64,000 nucleotides of DNA from Palsa-189 sp963803735 (GTDB lineage: Bacteria > Acidobacteriota > Terriglobia > Acidiferrales > UBA7541). This document shows positions 52,720 through 61,870 of the stretch, piece after piece. The translations under genes and the position numbers were made by a program. Each line of letters opens with the position of its first letter. Position 1 is the stretch's first letter. The stretch is from the NCBI GenBank assembly GCA_963803735.1, contig CAWDNV010000001.1, forward strand, positions 1 to 64,000, written 5' to 3'. A model generated the notes under the pieces. The model worked only from the letters and a program-made list of their open reading frames with translations. It was not told where the DNA came from and searched no databases.

Positions 52720-53604
52720 GTGAAACCTTCGGTTGGGTTGATCGGATTGGGCTTGATGGGCCGCCCCATAGCGGCGAATCTTCTGAAAAAGGGATTTTCA
52801 TTGACGGTGTGGAACCGCACACCCTCGCGTGCTCAGGAGTTGGCATCGCAGAGCGCGAAGGTAGCGGCCACGCCTCAGGAAACGGCTGCTGCTTCAGACG
52901 TGCTCATGATGATCGTGAGCGACCCACCGGCGGTGGAGCAGGTGCTGTGGGGCAAGGATGGCGTATTCGCCGGTCTGCGTCGCGGAAGCGTGCTGGTGGA
53001 TAGCAGCACAGTTTCCCCTGAGTTGGCTCGCCGCAGCGCGGCCGCATGCTCGGAACGCGGCATTGAATATCTCGATGCGCCCGTGACTGGCGGCACGTGG
53101 GGCGCGGAGAAGGGCGAACTAGTAATGATGGTCGGCGGCACCGCGGAAACTTTGAAGCGCGTCGAGCCGGTCTTCGAAGCCATCGCCAAGCGCTGGTTTC
53201 ATCTCGGTCCTGCGGGCGCGGGCCAAACCGTAAAGCTCGCCATGAATTTGCTGCTCGCGCTCGAAGTCGAGGCCTTCGCCGAAGCCCTCGCGCTCACCCA
53301 GGCCGGAGGCGTTGCCGGCGAGCGTCTGGTCGAAGTTATGCAGGCCAGCATGGGACGCGCGCCCGTCCTTGACGTCAAAGCGCCCCTGCTTCTCGAGCGC
53401 AAATATCCCCCGAGTTTTCCTCTGCGGCTCATGCACAAAGACATGGTCCTCGCGCTGGAGCTTGCGAAACAACTGGGAGTCTCCTTGCCCGCAGGCAGTG
53501 CGGCTCGCGAGGTCTACTCCAAGATCTTGAACTCCGCTCGCGAAGACGTGGACTACGCTGCGATCGGCCGATACTGGGATAAAGCCGGCGCGCAAGGACG
53601 CTAA
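52720..53604 (+). CDS. Beta-hydroxyacid dehydrogenase (3-hydroxyisobutyrate dehydrogenase family)
   Basis: A 294-residue NAD(P)-dependent enzyme. GTG 52720 has the very strong ribosome site AAGGAGG about 6 bases upstream. The Rossmann motif GLIGLGLMGRPIA (6-18), substrate-binding DAPVTGGTWGAEKGEL (119-134) and the catalytic Lys172 in GQTVKLAMN are all conserved. Family members oxidise 3-hydroxyisobutyrate, tartronate semialdehyde or succinic semialdehyde-type substrates. WNRT at 31-34 suggests NADP preference, as in glyoxylate/succinic semialdehyde reductases. It is tail-to-tail with the next gene. Confidence 0.88.
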   Translation: MKPSVGLIGLGLMGRPIAANLLKKGFSLTVWNRTPSRAQELASQSAKVAATPQETAAASDVLMMIVSDPPAVEQVLWGKDGVFAGLRRGSVLVDSSTVSPELARRSAAACSERGIEYLDAPVTGGTWGAEKGELVMMVGGTAETLKRVEPVFEAIAKRWFHLGPAGAGQTVKLAMNLLLALEVEAFAEALALTQAGGVAGERLVEVMQASMGRAPVLDVKAPLLLERKYPPSFPLRLMHKDMVLALELAKQLGVSLPAGSAAREVYSKILNSAREDVDYAAIGRYWDKAGAQGR

Positions 53605-53626
53605 ATCTCGCGCAAGGGCGCTAAAC

Positions 53627-54637
53627 CTAAGGTTTGGCCGTCGCCGGAAAATAGCATAGCGGCAAATCGCGCGACGTCTTCAGTCCTGCCGGCGTAGCCA
53701 GAATCGCCGGTATTGTATTTACCACTAGCGCCGCGGTCGCAATGTCTCCGTGCGTCCCGCCGGGAATAGTCAAGGTAAGGTTCGGCTCGCCGCGCAATTC
53801 AATTTGATCTTTTGACTCCGGCGCGCCGACGTACATCTGCAGCTCCATGTAAATCTTTTCTTTGCCTCCGGAAATCCCGCGCGCAATCTGGTGTACTCCG
53901 GCTGCTCGCCCAGGCGCCACCTCAATGAATTCGGTTCGAAAAGCTTCGCGCGCGATGAATGGCTCAGCCGTTTCCGTGATCTCATCGATCTCAAATCCAA
54001 AACCATCGGCCACCATCGCGATGGATTCCGGCAATCCGTGATGCTTGATCGTGCCCGCGGCGACTTGGTCTCTGAATTCCTCTGCGCTCAACCCTGCGCC
54101 CACCTTTCTTTGCAGCGGCAGCCTCCGTTTCGCCGCGTCTACGATACGCGTTACGCTCACCGAATCCACTCGCTGTGCCGCCGCGCCCAATGTGAGCACG
54201 AGCTTGTCCATCACGAACCCGGGATTCACGCCGGTGCCCACCAGCGCCACGCCCCACGATTTCGCCTCCGCATCCAATTTCGAGGCCAAATCCGGATATT
54301 TGCGGTAAGGATACGCGAGCTCCTCGCACGTCGAGACCACGCATGATTCCGACGCCAGGCACGCCGAGAGCTGATCCATCACTGCAGGCAAATTCGAAGA
54401 GGTCGAGTGCACCACGACGTCCGCCGCCTCGCCGAGAATTTCGGTATCGCCGCTGATCTCGATCCCCCACGGCGCGTCGCTCGCACCCACTACTTCGCCC
54501 AGGTCACGCCCCGCTTTGGCCGGATCGGTATCGATTGCGCCGATCACCTCGATCGCTTGCTTTTCTCGCATCAGGCGCACCAAAGATGCACCGATGGGTC
54601 CTACGCCATACTGGATGGCACGAATCTTCTTCCTCAC
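53627..54637 (-). CDS. DapB-fold dehydrogenase, 2,4-diaminopentanoate dehydrogenase-like
   Basis: A 336-residue oxidoreductase. GTG 54637 was chosen because AGGAG lies 6 bases upstream and the nucleotide motif IQYGVGPIGASLVRLM then begins at residue 7. A longer frame adds 28 unlikely residues. It resembles dihydrodipicolinate-reductase-fold enzymes, in particular 2,4-diaminopentanoate dehydrogenase of ornithine fermentation: GTGVNPGFVMDKLVLTLGA and the C-terminal GTHGDIATAALVVNTIPAIL. The other ornithine-degradation genes are absent nearby, so the real substrate may differ. Role in the cell uncertain. Confidence 0.75.
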   Translation of the reverse strand: MRKKIRAIQYGVGPIGASLVRLMREKQAIEVIGAIDTDPAKAGRDLGEVVGASDAPWGIEISGDTEILGEAADVVVHSTSSNLPAVMDQLSACLASESCVVSTCEELAYPYRKYPDLASKLDAEAKSWGVALVGTGVNPGFVMDKLVLTLGAAAQRVDSVSVTRIVDAAKRRLPLQRKVGAGLSAEEFRDQVAAGTIKHHGLPESIAMVADGFGFEIDEITETAEPFIAREAFRTEFIEVAPGRAAGVHQIARGISGGKEKIYMELQMYVGAPESKDQIELRGEPNLTLTIPGGTHGDIATAALVVNTIPAILATPAGLKTSRDLPLCYFPATAKP

Positions 54638-54803
54638 GTGAACTCCTGCGGTTCTCGATCGGTCAGGTAAGCCGCTGCCAGACGAGCCAACTAAGTTAAA
54701 GGAATCGTCCGCATCCTTCAACTATTGGGACACCGGTTGCTCGCCGGGCGAGGGCGGCGGGATAATCAGAAGCTGACTGAACATCGACGAGCCGAGGTTG
54801 CCC

Positions 54804-55097
54804 ATGCGCGCCACAAAAATGAATGAGCCGGAAATTGCTGCCGAATTGAAGAAACTGAAGGGCTGGACCGTGGAACAGGGAAAGCTTCACCGCGTTTTCG
54901 AGTTCCGCGATTTCTCGCAAGCGTTTGGCTTCATGGCTCAGGTGGCGCTTGCCGCCGAAGCCATGGGCCACCATCCCGACTGGTCGAATGTCTGGAATAA
55001 AGTCACCATCGATCTGACCACGCACAGCGCGGGAGGCCTCACACAAAACGATTTCGGGCTCGCCGGCAAGATCCAGCAAATCTCGTCTGGAACTTAG
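54804..55097 (+). CDS. phhB: Pterin-4a-carbinolamine dehydratase
   Basis: A 97-residue protein with the family's core: LKGWTVEQGKLHRVFEFRDF, then AEAMGHHPDWSNVWNKVTID, whose HHPDW holds the catalytic histidines, and LTTHSAGGLTQNDFGLA. It regenerates tetrahydropterin cofactor after aromatic amino-acid hydroxylation and also acts in other pterin metabolism. ATG 54804 has CCGAGG about 7 bases upstream. No phenylalanine hydroxylase gene is in the window. The sucA gene follows on the same strand after about 90 bases. Confidence 0.93.
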   Translation: MRATKMNEPEIAAELKKLKGWTVEQGKLHRVFEFRDFSQAFGFMAQVALAAEAMGHHPDWSNVWNKVTIDLTTHSAGGLTQNDFGLAGKIQQISSGT

Positions 55098-55187
55098 CTG
55101 TCTGCTTTTGCCGCGTGCCTGCGCGCGGCGAACGCGGCATCGGATAATCTTGTATGCTGATTTCGACTCAGCCCTGAGGATTTTTCA

Positions 55188-57674
55188 ATGGCCGAAGTAG
55201 CCTCCAAAACCACCGCGCTTTCCTCCGACGCAGCAGATCAGCGCGAGCTCGTTTTCGATAAATTTCGCCGCTGGGGCTATTTGGCCGCTCGGCTTGATCC
55301 TCTCGGATTTCTTCAGGCCGCGGCTCCCGCCGAACTCGACGACAAATCTCCCTGGTCCTCCGAAGCTCGCTCCATCTACTGCGGCACGATCGGCGCCGAC
55401 TTCATGCATATCGCCGATCGTGATCGGCGCGAATGGATCGCTGCCCGCATGGAGCATCCGCCTGCCGCGAAACCTGACCAGCAGCGCATTCTCGAGCGGC
55501 TCCTTCGCGCCGAACTCTTCGAGCAAACTCTGCAGGCGCGTTTCGTCGGAACCAAGCGCTACTCGCTCGAAGGCCTCGCTGTCCTGATTCCTTTGCTCGA
55601 TCGCGTTGTGGAAGCGGCCGCCGCCTCGGGCGCCGAGCAGATGGTTATCGCGATGAGCCATCGCGGGCGGCTCAATGCGATGGTGCACATCGTCGGCCGT
55701 CCCACGTCCGAGATTTTTGCCGACTTTGAAGACGTAGACCCGCGCAGCGTGCTCGGCGGCGGCGACGTGAAATATCACGTCGGCGCCACCGGAGAATATC
55801 GCACGGCGTCCGGACGCAGCGTCGAAGTTCATCTCGTCTCGAATCCGAGTCATCTGGAAGCCGTGGATCCGGTGGCGATGGGCCGCGCGCGCGCCAAGCA
55901 GGCGCGCATTGGCCCGGAAGGCTGGAAGCGTGTCCTGCCGGTCACTCTGCATGGCGACGCCGCTTTCGCAGGGCAGGGAATTTGGGCCGAAACGCTCAAT
56001 CTCGACGATCTTTCCGCGTACACCGTCGGCGGCACGATTCACGTCATCGTTAATAATTTGCTCGGCTTTACTACGCCGCCCGGGGAACTCCACTCCTCGC
56101 GCTTCGCCTCCGATCTGGCCAAACGTCAATCCATCCCCATTTTTCACGTGAACGGAGAAGATCCCGACGCCGTCGTCCGCGTGGGCGAAATTGCCGCCGA
56201 TTATCGTGCGCAATTCGCAAGCGACGTGGTGATCGATCTCATCGGCTTCCGCCGCCACGGCCATAGCGAAGTGGACGATCCCACCATTACGCAGCCGTTG
56301 CTTTACGCAAAAATTAAAGACCATCCGCCGCTCTGGCAGATTTATGCCCGCCAGAATGGCTTGGATGCCGCTTCGACCGTCGCGCAGGTGCGCAAGGAAT
56401 TCGACGAATCGTTCGCAGTCGGCAGCAAAGCCACGGAAAAGCCGGTGCACCACCAGTTGCCGGCCTACTGGGAGCCCTACGAACGCGGCTGCTACAAACC
56501 GGAATACGAGGTCAGCACCGGCGTTGATAGCTCGCGGCTCGGCGAAGTTGCCGCCGCGCTTACACGATATCCCGAAGGGTTTGCCATCCATCCCAAGGTC
56601 AAGCGCCTTCTCGAGCAGCGCTTGGAGATGGGTCGCGGTTCGCGTCCGGTGGATTACGGAATGGCGGAGGCGCTTGCCTTCGGCACTCTGCTTCTCGAAG
56701 GCATACCCGTCCGGCTCACGGGCCAGGATACTCGCAGAGGGACGTTCAATCAGCGCCACGCCGCTTTGATCGACACGCAAAACGAAGCGGAGTACGTGCC
56801 GCTCGAGCATCTCGCCGCAAATCAGGCGCGCTGCGAGATCTTCAATTCCTCTTTATCCGAAGCGGGTGTCTTGGGTTTCGAGTATGGATATAGCCGCGAT
56901 TATCCAGAAGCGCTGGTCGCGTGGGAAGCGCAATTTGGAGACTTCGTCAACGGTGCGCAAGTCATCATCGATCAGTTCATTTCCGCCGCCGAAGATAAAT
57001 GGGACCTGCCCTCCGGCGTCGTTTTGCTGCTGCCGCATGGTTACGAGGGGCAAGGTCCGGAACATTCCAGCGCGCGCCTCGAACGCTTTCTGCAACTGGC
57101 CGCCGAAGACAACCTGCAAATCTGCCAGCCCTCTACCGCCGCGCAATATTTTCATTTATTGCGCCGGCAGGCGCTTCGCCGCTGGCGCAAACCGCTGGTG
57201 GTTTTCACGCCGAAAAGCATGCTCCGCCGGCCCGAATCGGCCTCCTCCCTCGCGGAGTTCGCGGAAGAGCGCTTTCTGAATGTCGTCCCGGAACGCGAGA
57301 TCCAGGACGTGCGAAGAATTTTGCTTTGCACCGGAAAAATCGGGCACGAGCTTCGCGCGGAGCGCAAGCGTCGCGGCGATACCGAAACGGCCGTCGTCTT
57401 TCTCGATCAGCTTTATCCCTTTCCTGAAGCCGAACTCACCGCCGAGTTTGCGCGCCACACCCAAGCACGAGAAGTCGTCTGGGTTCAGGAAGAGCCCGCC
57501 AATATGGGCGCACTTTTTTATGTCGTGCCGCGCATTCGGGAACTCGCTGGGGATGTGCCGGTCCGTTCGATCAAGCGCTCGGCCAGCGCCAGCCCCGCGA
57601 CCGGTTCGGCGAAAGCTCACGATTTGGAACAAAAAACCTTGCTCACCTTGGCCTTCACGACATCCGAAAATTAA
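55188..57674 (+). CDS. sucA: 2-oxoglutarate dehydrogenase E1 component
   Basis: An 828-residue thiamine-diphosphate decarboxylase of the TCA cycle that also forms the succinyl intermediate for E2. Recognisable parts are GTIGADFMHIADRDRREWI, AMSHRGRLNAMVHIVGR, the ThDP/Mg segment GDAAFAGQGIWAETLNL through IVNNLLGFTT, IGFRRHGHSEVDDP and the C-terminal transketolase part with RLTGQDTRRGTFNQRHA. The N-terminal E2-binding extension of the E. coli enzyme is shortened, so the chain is about 100 residues shorter. sucB and lpd are not adjacent. fabV follows after 77 bases. Confidence 0.95.
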   Translation: MAEVASKTTALSSDAADQRELVFDKFRRWGYLAARLDPLGFLQAAAPAELDDKSPWSSEARSIYCGTIGADFMHIADRDRREWIAARMEHPPAAKPDQQRILERLLRAELFEQTLQARFVGTKRYSLEGLAVLIPLLDRVVEAAAASGAEQMVIAMSHRGRLNAMVHIVGRPTSEIFADFEDVDPRSVLGGGDVKYHVGATGEYRTASGRSVEVHLVSNPSHLEAVDPVAMGRARAKQARIGPEGWKRVLPVTLHGDAAFAGQGIWAETLNLDDLSAYTVGGTIHVIVNNLLGFTTPPGELHSSRFASDLAKRQSIPIFHVNGEDPDAVVRVGEIAADYRAQFASDVVIDLIGFRRHGHSEVDDPTITQPLLYAKIKDHPPLWQIYARQNGLDAASTVAQVRKEFDESFAVGSKATEKPVHHQLPAYWEPYERGCYKPEYEVSTGVDSSRLGEVAAALTRYPEGFAIHPKVKRLLEQRLEMGRGSRPVDYGMAEALAFGTLLLEGIPVRLTGQDTRRGTFNQRHAALIDTQNEAEYVPLEHLAANQARCEIFNSSLSEAGVLGFEYGYSRDYPEALVAWEAQFGDFVNGAQVIIDQFISAAEDKWDLPSGVVLLLPHGYEGQGPEHSSARLERFLQLAAEDNLQICQPSTAAQYFHLLRRQALRRWRKPLVVFTPKSMLRRPESASSLAEFAEERFLNVVPEREIQDVRRILLCTGKIGHELRAERKRRGDTETAVVFLDQLYPFPEAELTAEFARHTQAREVVWVQEEPANMGALFYVVPRIRELAGDVPVRSIKRSASASPATGSAKAHDLEQKTLLTLAFTTSEN

Positions 57675-57751
57675 TTCGCCCCTTTGCACCTCAGCTCGCA
57701 CCTTCGCTGGACAACCGGGTGCTCTCGCTGTAGCGTATCGGTTTCGTTCCC

Positions 57752-58978
57752 ATGTCCCGTCAGGTCATCAAGCGCCGCTCACGCGGCTTCATCTGCGTCA
57801 ACGCGCATCCGGAAGGCTGCCAGTTGAACGTCGAACGGCAGATTGCTGTCGCCGAGCAGGCGCCGCCCGGCCGCGAACGCGCTCCTCGCAATGTTCTCGT
57901 CATCGGTGCCTCCACGGGCTATGGTCTGGCCTCCCGCATAGCCGCGGCGTGGGGATATGGCGCGCGAACGCTCGGCGTTTTTTTTGAACGCCCGCCGGAC
58001 GAGGAAAAAACAGCGACGGCCGGCTACTACAATACGGTCGCCTTGGATCAGCGTGCTCGGCGCGATGGGCTTCTGGCCGCGCACATCAATGGCGACGCCT
58101 TTTCCGATGAGTGCAAGCGCCAGGCTATCGAAATCGTCCGCCGCGAATTGGCGCCCCTCGATCTGATTATCTACAGCCTGGCATCGCCAAAGCGTGTGCA
58201 TCCGCGCACCGCAACCGTATACAGTTCCGTGCTCAAGCCCATTGGCCAGCCTTATTCCAACCGCACCATCGAGCTCGATTCCGAGAAAGTGGTGGACGTC
58301 ACTCTCGCTCCGGCAAACGAAAAGGAGATTGCCGATACGATTGCAGTTATGGGAGGCGAGGACTGGCGTATTTGGATCGACGCTCTCGCCAAGGAAGGTC
58401 TTCTTGCCCCTGGCGTGCGCACGCTGGCGTATTCCTACATCGGCCCGGAAATGACCTGGCCCATCTACCGTGATGGCACCATCGGCCGCGCAAAGAATGA
58501 TCTCGAACAAACGGCTCGCTCGCTCGACGCTTTCCTCTCGCCCAAATTTGGCGGCCGCGCGCTGATCTGCGTGAATAAGGCCGTCGTCACACAAGCCTCC
58601 GCCGCAATCCCCGTCGTGCCCTTATACATAAGTTCGCTGCTCAAGGTGATGAACGAAAAGCGGCTCGAAGAGGCGCCCATCGATCAGATGTGCCGCTTGT
58701 TCTCCGATTTTCTGGCAACGAACGCCGAGCCCAAAACCGATGACGCCGGTCGATTGCGCCTCGACGATCGCGAAATGCGTGCGGATGTGCAAGCGGAAAT
58801 CGCGCGGCTCTGGCCTCAGGTGACCACGGAAAATCTGCGCGCCCTCACCGATTTCGCGGGATTCCAACGGCAATTTCGTAATCTGTTTGGCTTCGAGGTG
58901 AAAGGAATCGATTACGAACGGCCTGTAGAAACGAATACCGAATTGCCGCCGGAAAACGAACGTGGCTTGTCTGCCTAA
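57752..58978 (+). CDS. fabV: Trans-2-enoyl-ACP/CoA reductase FabV
   Basis: A 408-residue enoyl reductase that completes each fatty-acid elongation round with NADH. The nucleotide motif GASTGYG (52-58) and the FabV-specific active site Tyr239-x8-Lys248 (YRDGTIGRAK) are intact, as are YSLASPKRVHP and the C-terminal FGFEVKGIDYE. FabV differs from FabI in the longer Y-x8-K spacing and is known for triclosan resistance. It is on the same strand as sucA, though a shared role is not obvious. Confidence 0.95.
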   Translation: MSRQVIKRRSRGFICVNAHPEGCQLNVERQIAVAEQAPPGRERAPRNVLVIGASTGYGLASRIAAAWGYGARTLGVFFERPPDEEKTATAGYYNTVALDQRARRDGLLAAHINGDAFSDECKRQAIEIVRRELAPLDLIIYSLASPKRVHPRTATVYSSVLKPIGQPYSNRTIELDSEKVVDVTLAPANEKEIADTIAVMGGEDWRIWIDALAKEGLLAPGVRTLAYSYIGPEMTWPIYRDGTIGRAKNDLEQTARSLDAFLSPKFGGRALICVNKAVVTQASAAIPVVPLYISSLLKVMNEKRLEEAPIDQMCRLFSDFLATNAEPKTDDAGRLRLDDREMRADVQAEIARLWPQVTTENLRALTDFAGFQRQFRNLFGFEVKGIDYERPVETNTELPPENERGLSA

Positions 58979-59006
58979 TTATAGGCCGCTGCTCGAATCC
59001 TTTTCC

Positions 59007-60593
59007 TCAGTGTGGGACGATACCTTCGCGGCGCCTCGGCTTGCGAATCACGAATACGAACGGGATCATGCACATGGTTACGATCGCGAGTACGTGGAAG
59101 TTGTCGATATAAGAGAGCATCGCGCTTTGCCGCTCCAACATTTGCTGCAGAAGACCGTAGGCTTGCTTGGTCGCGGCTGGCCCGCTCCCCGCTCGCAAAG
59201 CGCCGGAGGCGCCGTGCAACATCTGCTGAACGCGCGGATTTGCCGGGTTCAAATGCGCGGATAGTTGCGCCCTATGGAACTGCTCACGCCGGGCGAGCAT
59301 GGTAGTAACGAAAGATATTCCCACACTGCCGCCAACGTTGCGGGCGAGATTGATCAATCCCGAAGCGGCGTTATTCTTCCCCGGCGGCAAATAGGAATAG
59401 GCCACCGTATTGATGGGCACAAATAGGCACGCCAGCCCCATTCCCTGAATGACTCGCGCCAGGGCGGCAGTCTGGAAGTCGATTTGCAAATTGAAATGCG
59501 TCATGTAGAAAAGCGCGAGGGTCAGCATGGTTAAGCCGAAAACCATGATCCTGCGCGGATCGTACCTCGACAAAAGAAATCCCACGATCGGCATGGACGT
59601 CAGAATCACCAGGCCCCCCGGCATCAGGGCGAGTCCGGCCTTTTCCGCCGTATATCCCAGCATCGTTTGCGTAAAGAGCGGCAGGAGCAGCGTCGTGCCC
59701 AGCAGAATGAACCCGAGCATGAACATCATCGAATTTCCGATGGCAAACGAGCGGTCTCGAAAGAGTCTCAAATCGATGATCGGATGTTCCGTCTTCCATT
59801 CCCAAACAACGGCCGCGACCAGCGCCGTAGCGGCCACGATGGTAAGAATCAAGATCATGTGCGATTCAAGCCAGTCTTCCCGCTGTCCCTTGTCCAGCAC
59901 TACCTGAAGCGCCCCCAGACCGAGCGCCAGCAATCCCAGGCCGATGTAATCGATCTTGATTCCCCCCTCGCGTCGCGCGCCGCTTAAGTGCGGCGGATCT
60001 TTGATCACGCGAGAAGTCAGCAGCATGGAAATGATTCCGATGGGAACGTTGATATAGAAAATCCAGCGCCAGCTATAGTTGTCGGTAATGAATCCGCCTA
60101 GGGTGGGGCCAATTGCCGGCGCTACGACGACTGCCATGCCGTACACCGCAAACGCCATGCCGCGTTTTTCCGGCGCGAATGTGTCGGCTAGGATGGATTG
60201 TTCGCTGGGCTGCAAGCCTCCGCCACCGGCGCCCTGCAGAACGCGAAACAGAATCAGCATAGCCAGATTCGGCGCCAGTCCACAAAGAAATGAGCTGATG
60301 GTGAATACCGCCACACACGACATGTAGAAGCGCTTGCGTCCGATCAAGGAGGAAAACCAGCCGCTCATCGGCAGCACGATGGCGTTGGATACGAGATACG
60401 AGGTCAGAATCCAGGTGCTTTCGTCAACGCCGGCCCCTAGTCCCCCTGCGATGTGTGGCAACGAAACGTTGGCAATGCTCGTATCGAGCACTTCCATGAA
60501 CGTCGCCAGCGTTACGGTCAGCGCGATAAACCACGGGTTTATCTCCGGAGGCACATAGACTTGCCTCGCCGGCAGCGCCGCCGCCTCGCTCAT
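59007..60593 (-). CDS. emrB: DHA2-family multidrug exporter (EmrB-like)
   Basis: A 528-residue, fourteen-helix MFS drug:H+ antiporter. ATG 60593 overlaps the stop of the emrA-like gene (ATGA, 60590-60593), which decides the start over a longer frame of 94 extra residues. Family motifs are WILTSYLVSNAIVLPMSGWF (helix 1-2), GRKRFY loop, LFRVLQGAGGGGLQPSEQSI and motif C AVVVAPAIGPTLGGFI. With the adaptor and TolC partner it would pump hydrophobic compounds directly across both membranes. It is the last gene of a three-gene operon. Confidence 0.93.
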   Translation of the reverse strand: MSEAAALPARQVYVPPEINPWFIALTVTLATFMEVLDTSIANVSLPHIAGGLGAGVDESTWILTSYLVSNAIVLPMSGWFSSLIGRKRFYMSCVAVFTISSFLCGLAPNLAMLILFRVLQGAGGGGLQPSEQSILADTFAPEKRGMAFAVYGMAVVVAPAIGPTLGGFITDNYSWRWIFYINVPIGIISMLLTSRVIKDPPHLSGARREGGIKIDYIGLGLLALGLGALQVVLDKGQREDWLESHMILILTIVAATALVAAVVWEWKTEHPIIDLRLFRDRSFAIGNSMMFMLGFILLGTTLLLPLFTQTMLGYTAEKAGLALMPGGLVILTSMPIVGFLLSRYDPRRIMVFGLTMLTLALFYMTHFNLQIDFQTAALARVIQGMGLACLFVPINTVAYSYLPPGKNNAASGLINLARNVGGSVGISFVTTMLARREQFHRAQLSAHLNPANPRVQQMLHGASGALRAGSGPAATKQAYGLLQQMLERQSAMLSYIDNFHVLAIVTMCMIPFVFVIRKPRRREGIVPH

Positions 60594-61867
60594 TGCACCC
60601 AGACCTTCGGTTCCACGGACATTCCTAAGCGCAGCAGGTGATCTTGATTCTGGCCCGAATCGAGCACGATTTTCACCGGAATACGCTGGACGACCTTGAC
60701 GTAATTCCCGGTGGCGTTCTCCGGCGGCAACAGGCTGAATTGCGCGCCCGTCGCGCCCGCGATGCTTTCCACGTGGCCCTGGTACTCGCGGCCGTAAGCA
60801 TCCACTGCAATCGTCACACGCTGGCCGACCTTCATCTTGCGTAGTTGAGTCTCTTTGAAATTCGCGGTGACCCATATGTCGTCGAGGGGCACCACGGAGA
60901 GCAGTGTTTGGCTCGGCTGGACGTTCATTCCCACTTCAACTTTTTTGTTGACTACGCCGGTCACCGGAGCCGTGACCGTGCAGTACTGTAAATCCAGCGC
61001 CGCCGCATCGAGTGCTGCGCGCTTCTGCTGCACGTTCGCAATTGCCGCTCGCGCCCGCGCCTGTGACGCGGCTACCTGTTGCGGACCGGTGTGTGAATAT
61101 TGAAGCGCTGCCTGCGCACCACTCACGCGGCTCTCCGCCTGCGCCACCTGCTCTTGAGCTGCCGCTACGGCGGCGCGCGCGCCTTCTACGGCAGCCGCAT
61201 TCGCCTTCGCTGTCGCGTTGGCCTGATCGTAGACTTGCCGGGAAACCTCGTCCTTTGCCAGCAGCGCACTGTAGCGGGCCACATCGGCCTGTGCTCGCGC
61301 ATTATTGGCTTCTGCCTGCTGGAGTTGAGCACGCGCGGAATCGAGCTGTTGCTTTGCGGCGCCAACACCAGCTTCAGATGCCTTCACGTTTGCCTCTGAC
61401 GAAGACACCTGCGTCGTCGTGCTGATCGTTTCCACCGGTACATTCAGATTCATGGCTTGGGCCGTCGCCTCGGCATCGGCCAGTTCGGCCTTGGCGCGCT
61501 CGAGCGCCACCTGGTAATCGCGGGGATCGATTTCTACCAGCACCGCGCCTTTTTGCACGGATTGATTATCGTCAACGTTTACATGGAGCACGTACCCGGA
61601 AACGCGCGCGCTGACGTTGTTGATATGGCCGTCCACCTGGGCATCGTCCGTAGCTTCATAGGTGTTCAGATAGCGCCACACGAAGAAACCCGCTACCGCG
61701 AGCGCAATCACCGCTCCCAGAGCGATCCAGCGAACCATCGAGCGCCTTTTCGTGGCCTCCTCCCGCTCTCTGGAAAGCTTCGGGCTTGGCATTTCCCCCG
61801 TTGACGTAGCGCTCGTATTCTCGGTCGGTACGTCCGCCCTATCTACCGCTTGTGTTTGTTCGGCCAT
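60590..61867 (-). CDS. emrA: HlyD/EmrA-family membrane-fusion adaptor
   Basis: A 425-residue periplasmic adaptor. One N-terminal membrane helix (RWIALGAVIALAVAGFFVW, about 47-65) precedes the lipoyl half-motif GYVLHVNVDDNQSVQKGAVLVEIDP. A long alanine-rich coiled coil (about 115-300) follows, then the second lipoyl half (CTVTAPVTGVVNKK) and a beta barrel with VTANFKETQLRKMKVGQ. The length of the hairpin fits docking to a TolC protein. Stop and start overlap with emrB, and its own start lies 3 bases after the tolC-like gene stop. Confidence 0.93.
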   Translation of the reverse strand: MAEQTQAVDRADVPTENTSATSTGEMPSPKLSREREEATKRRSMVRWIALGAVIALAVAGFFVWRYLNTYEATDDAQVDGHINNVSARVSGYVLHVNVDDNQSVQKGAVLVEIDPRDYQVALERAKAELADAEATAQAMNLNVPVETISTTTQVSSSEANVKASEAGVGAAKQQLDSARAQLQQAEANNARAQADVARYSALLAKDEVSRQVYDQANATAKANAAAVEGARAAVAAAQEQVAQAESRVSGAQAALQYSHTGPQQVAASQARARAAIANVQQKRAALDAAALDLQYCTVTAPVTGVVNKKVEVGMNVQPSQTLLSVVPLDDIWVTANFKETQLRKMKVGQRVTIAVDAYGREYQGHVESIAGATGAQFSLLPPENATGNYVKVVQRIPVKIVLDSGQNQDHLLRLGMSVEPKVWVQ

Positions 61868-61870
61868 GAT

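Noticed and set aside
55185..56810. 541-codon open frame antisense to sucA
   Set aside because: It mirrors the codon pattern of sucA, shows no recognisable domain and has no ribosome site; high GC creates such shadows.
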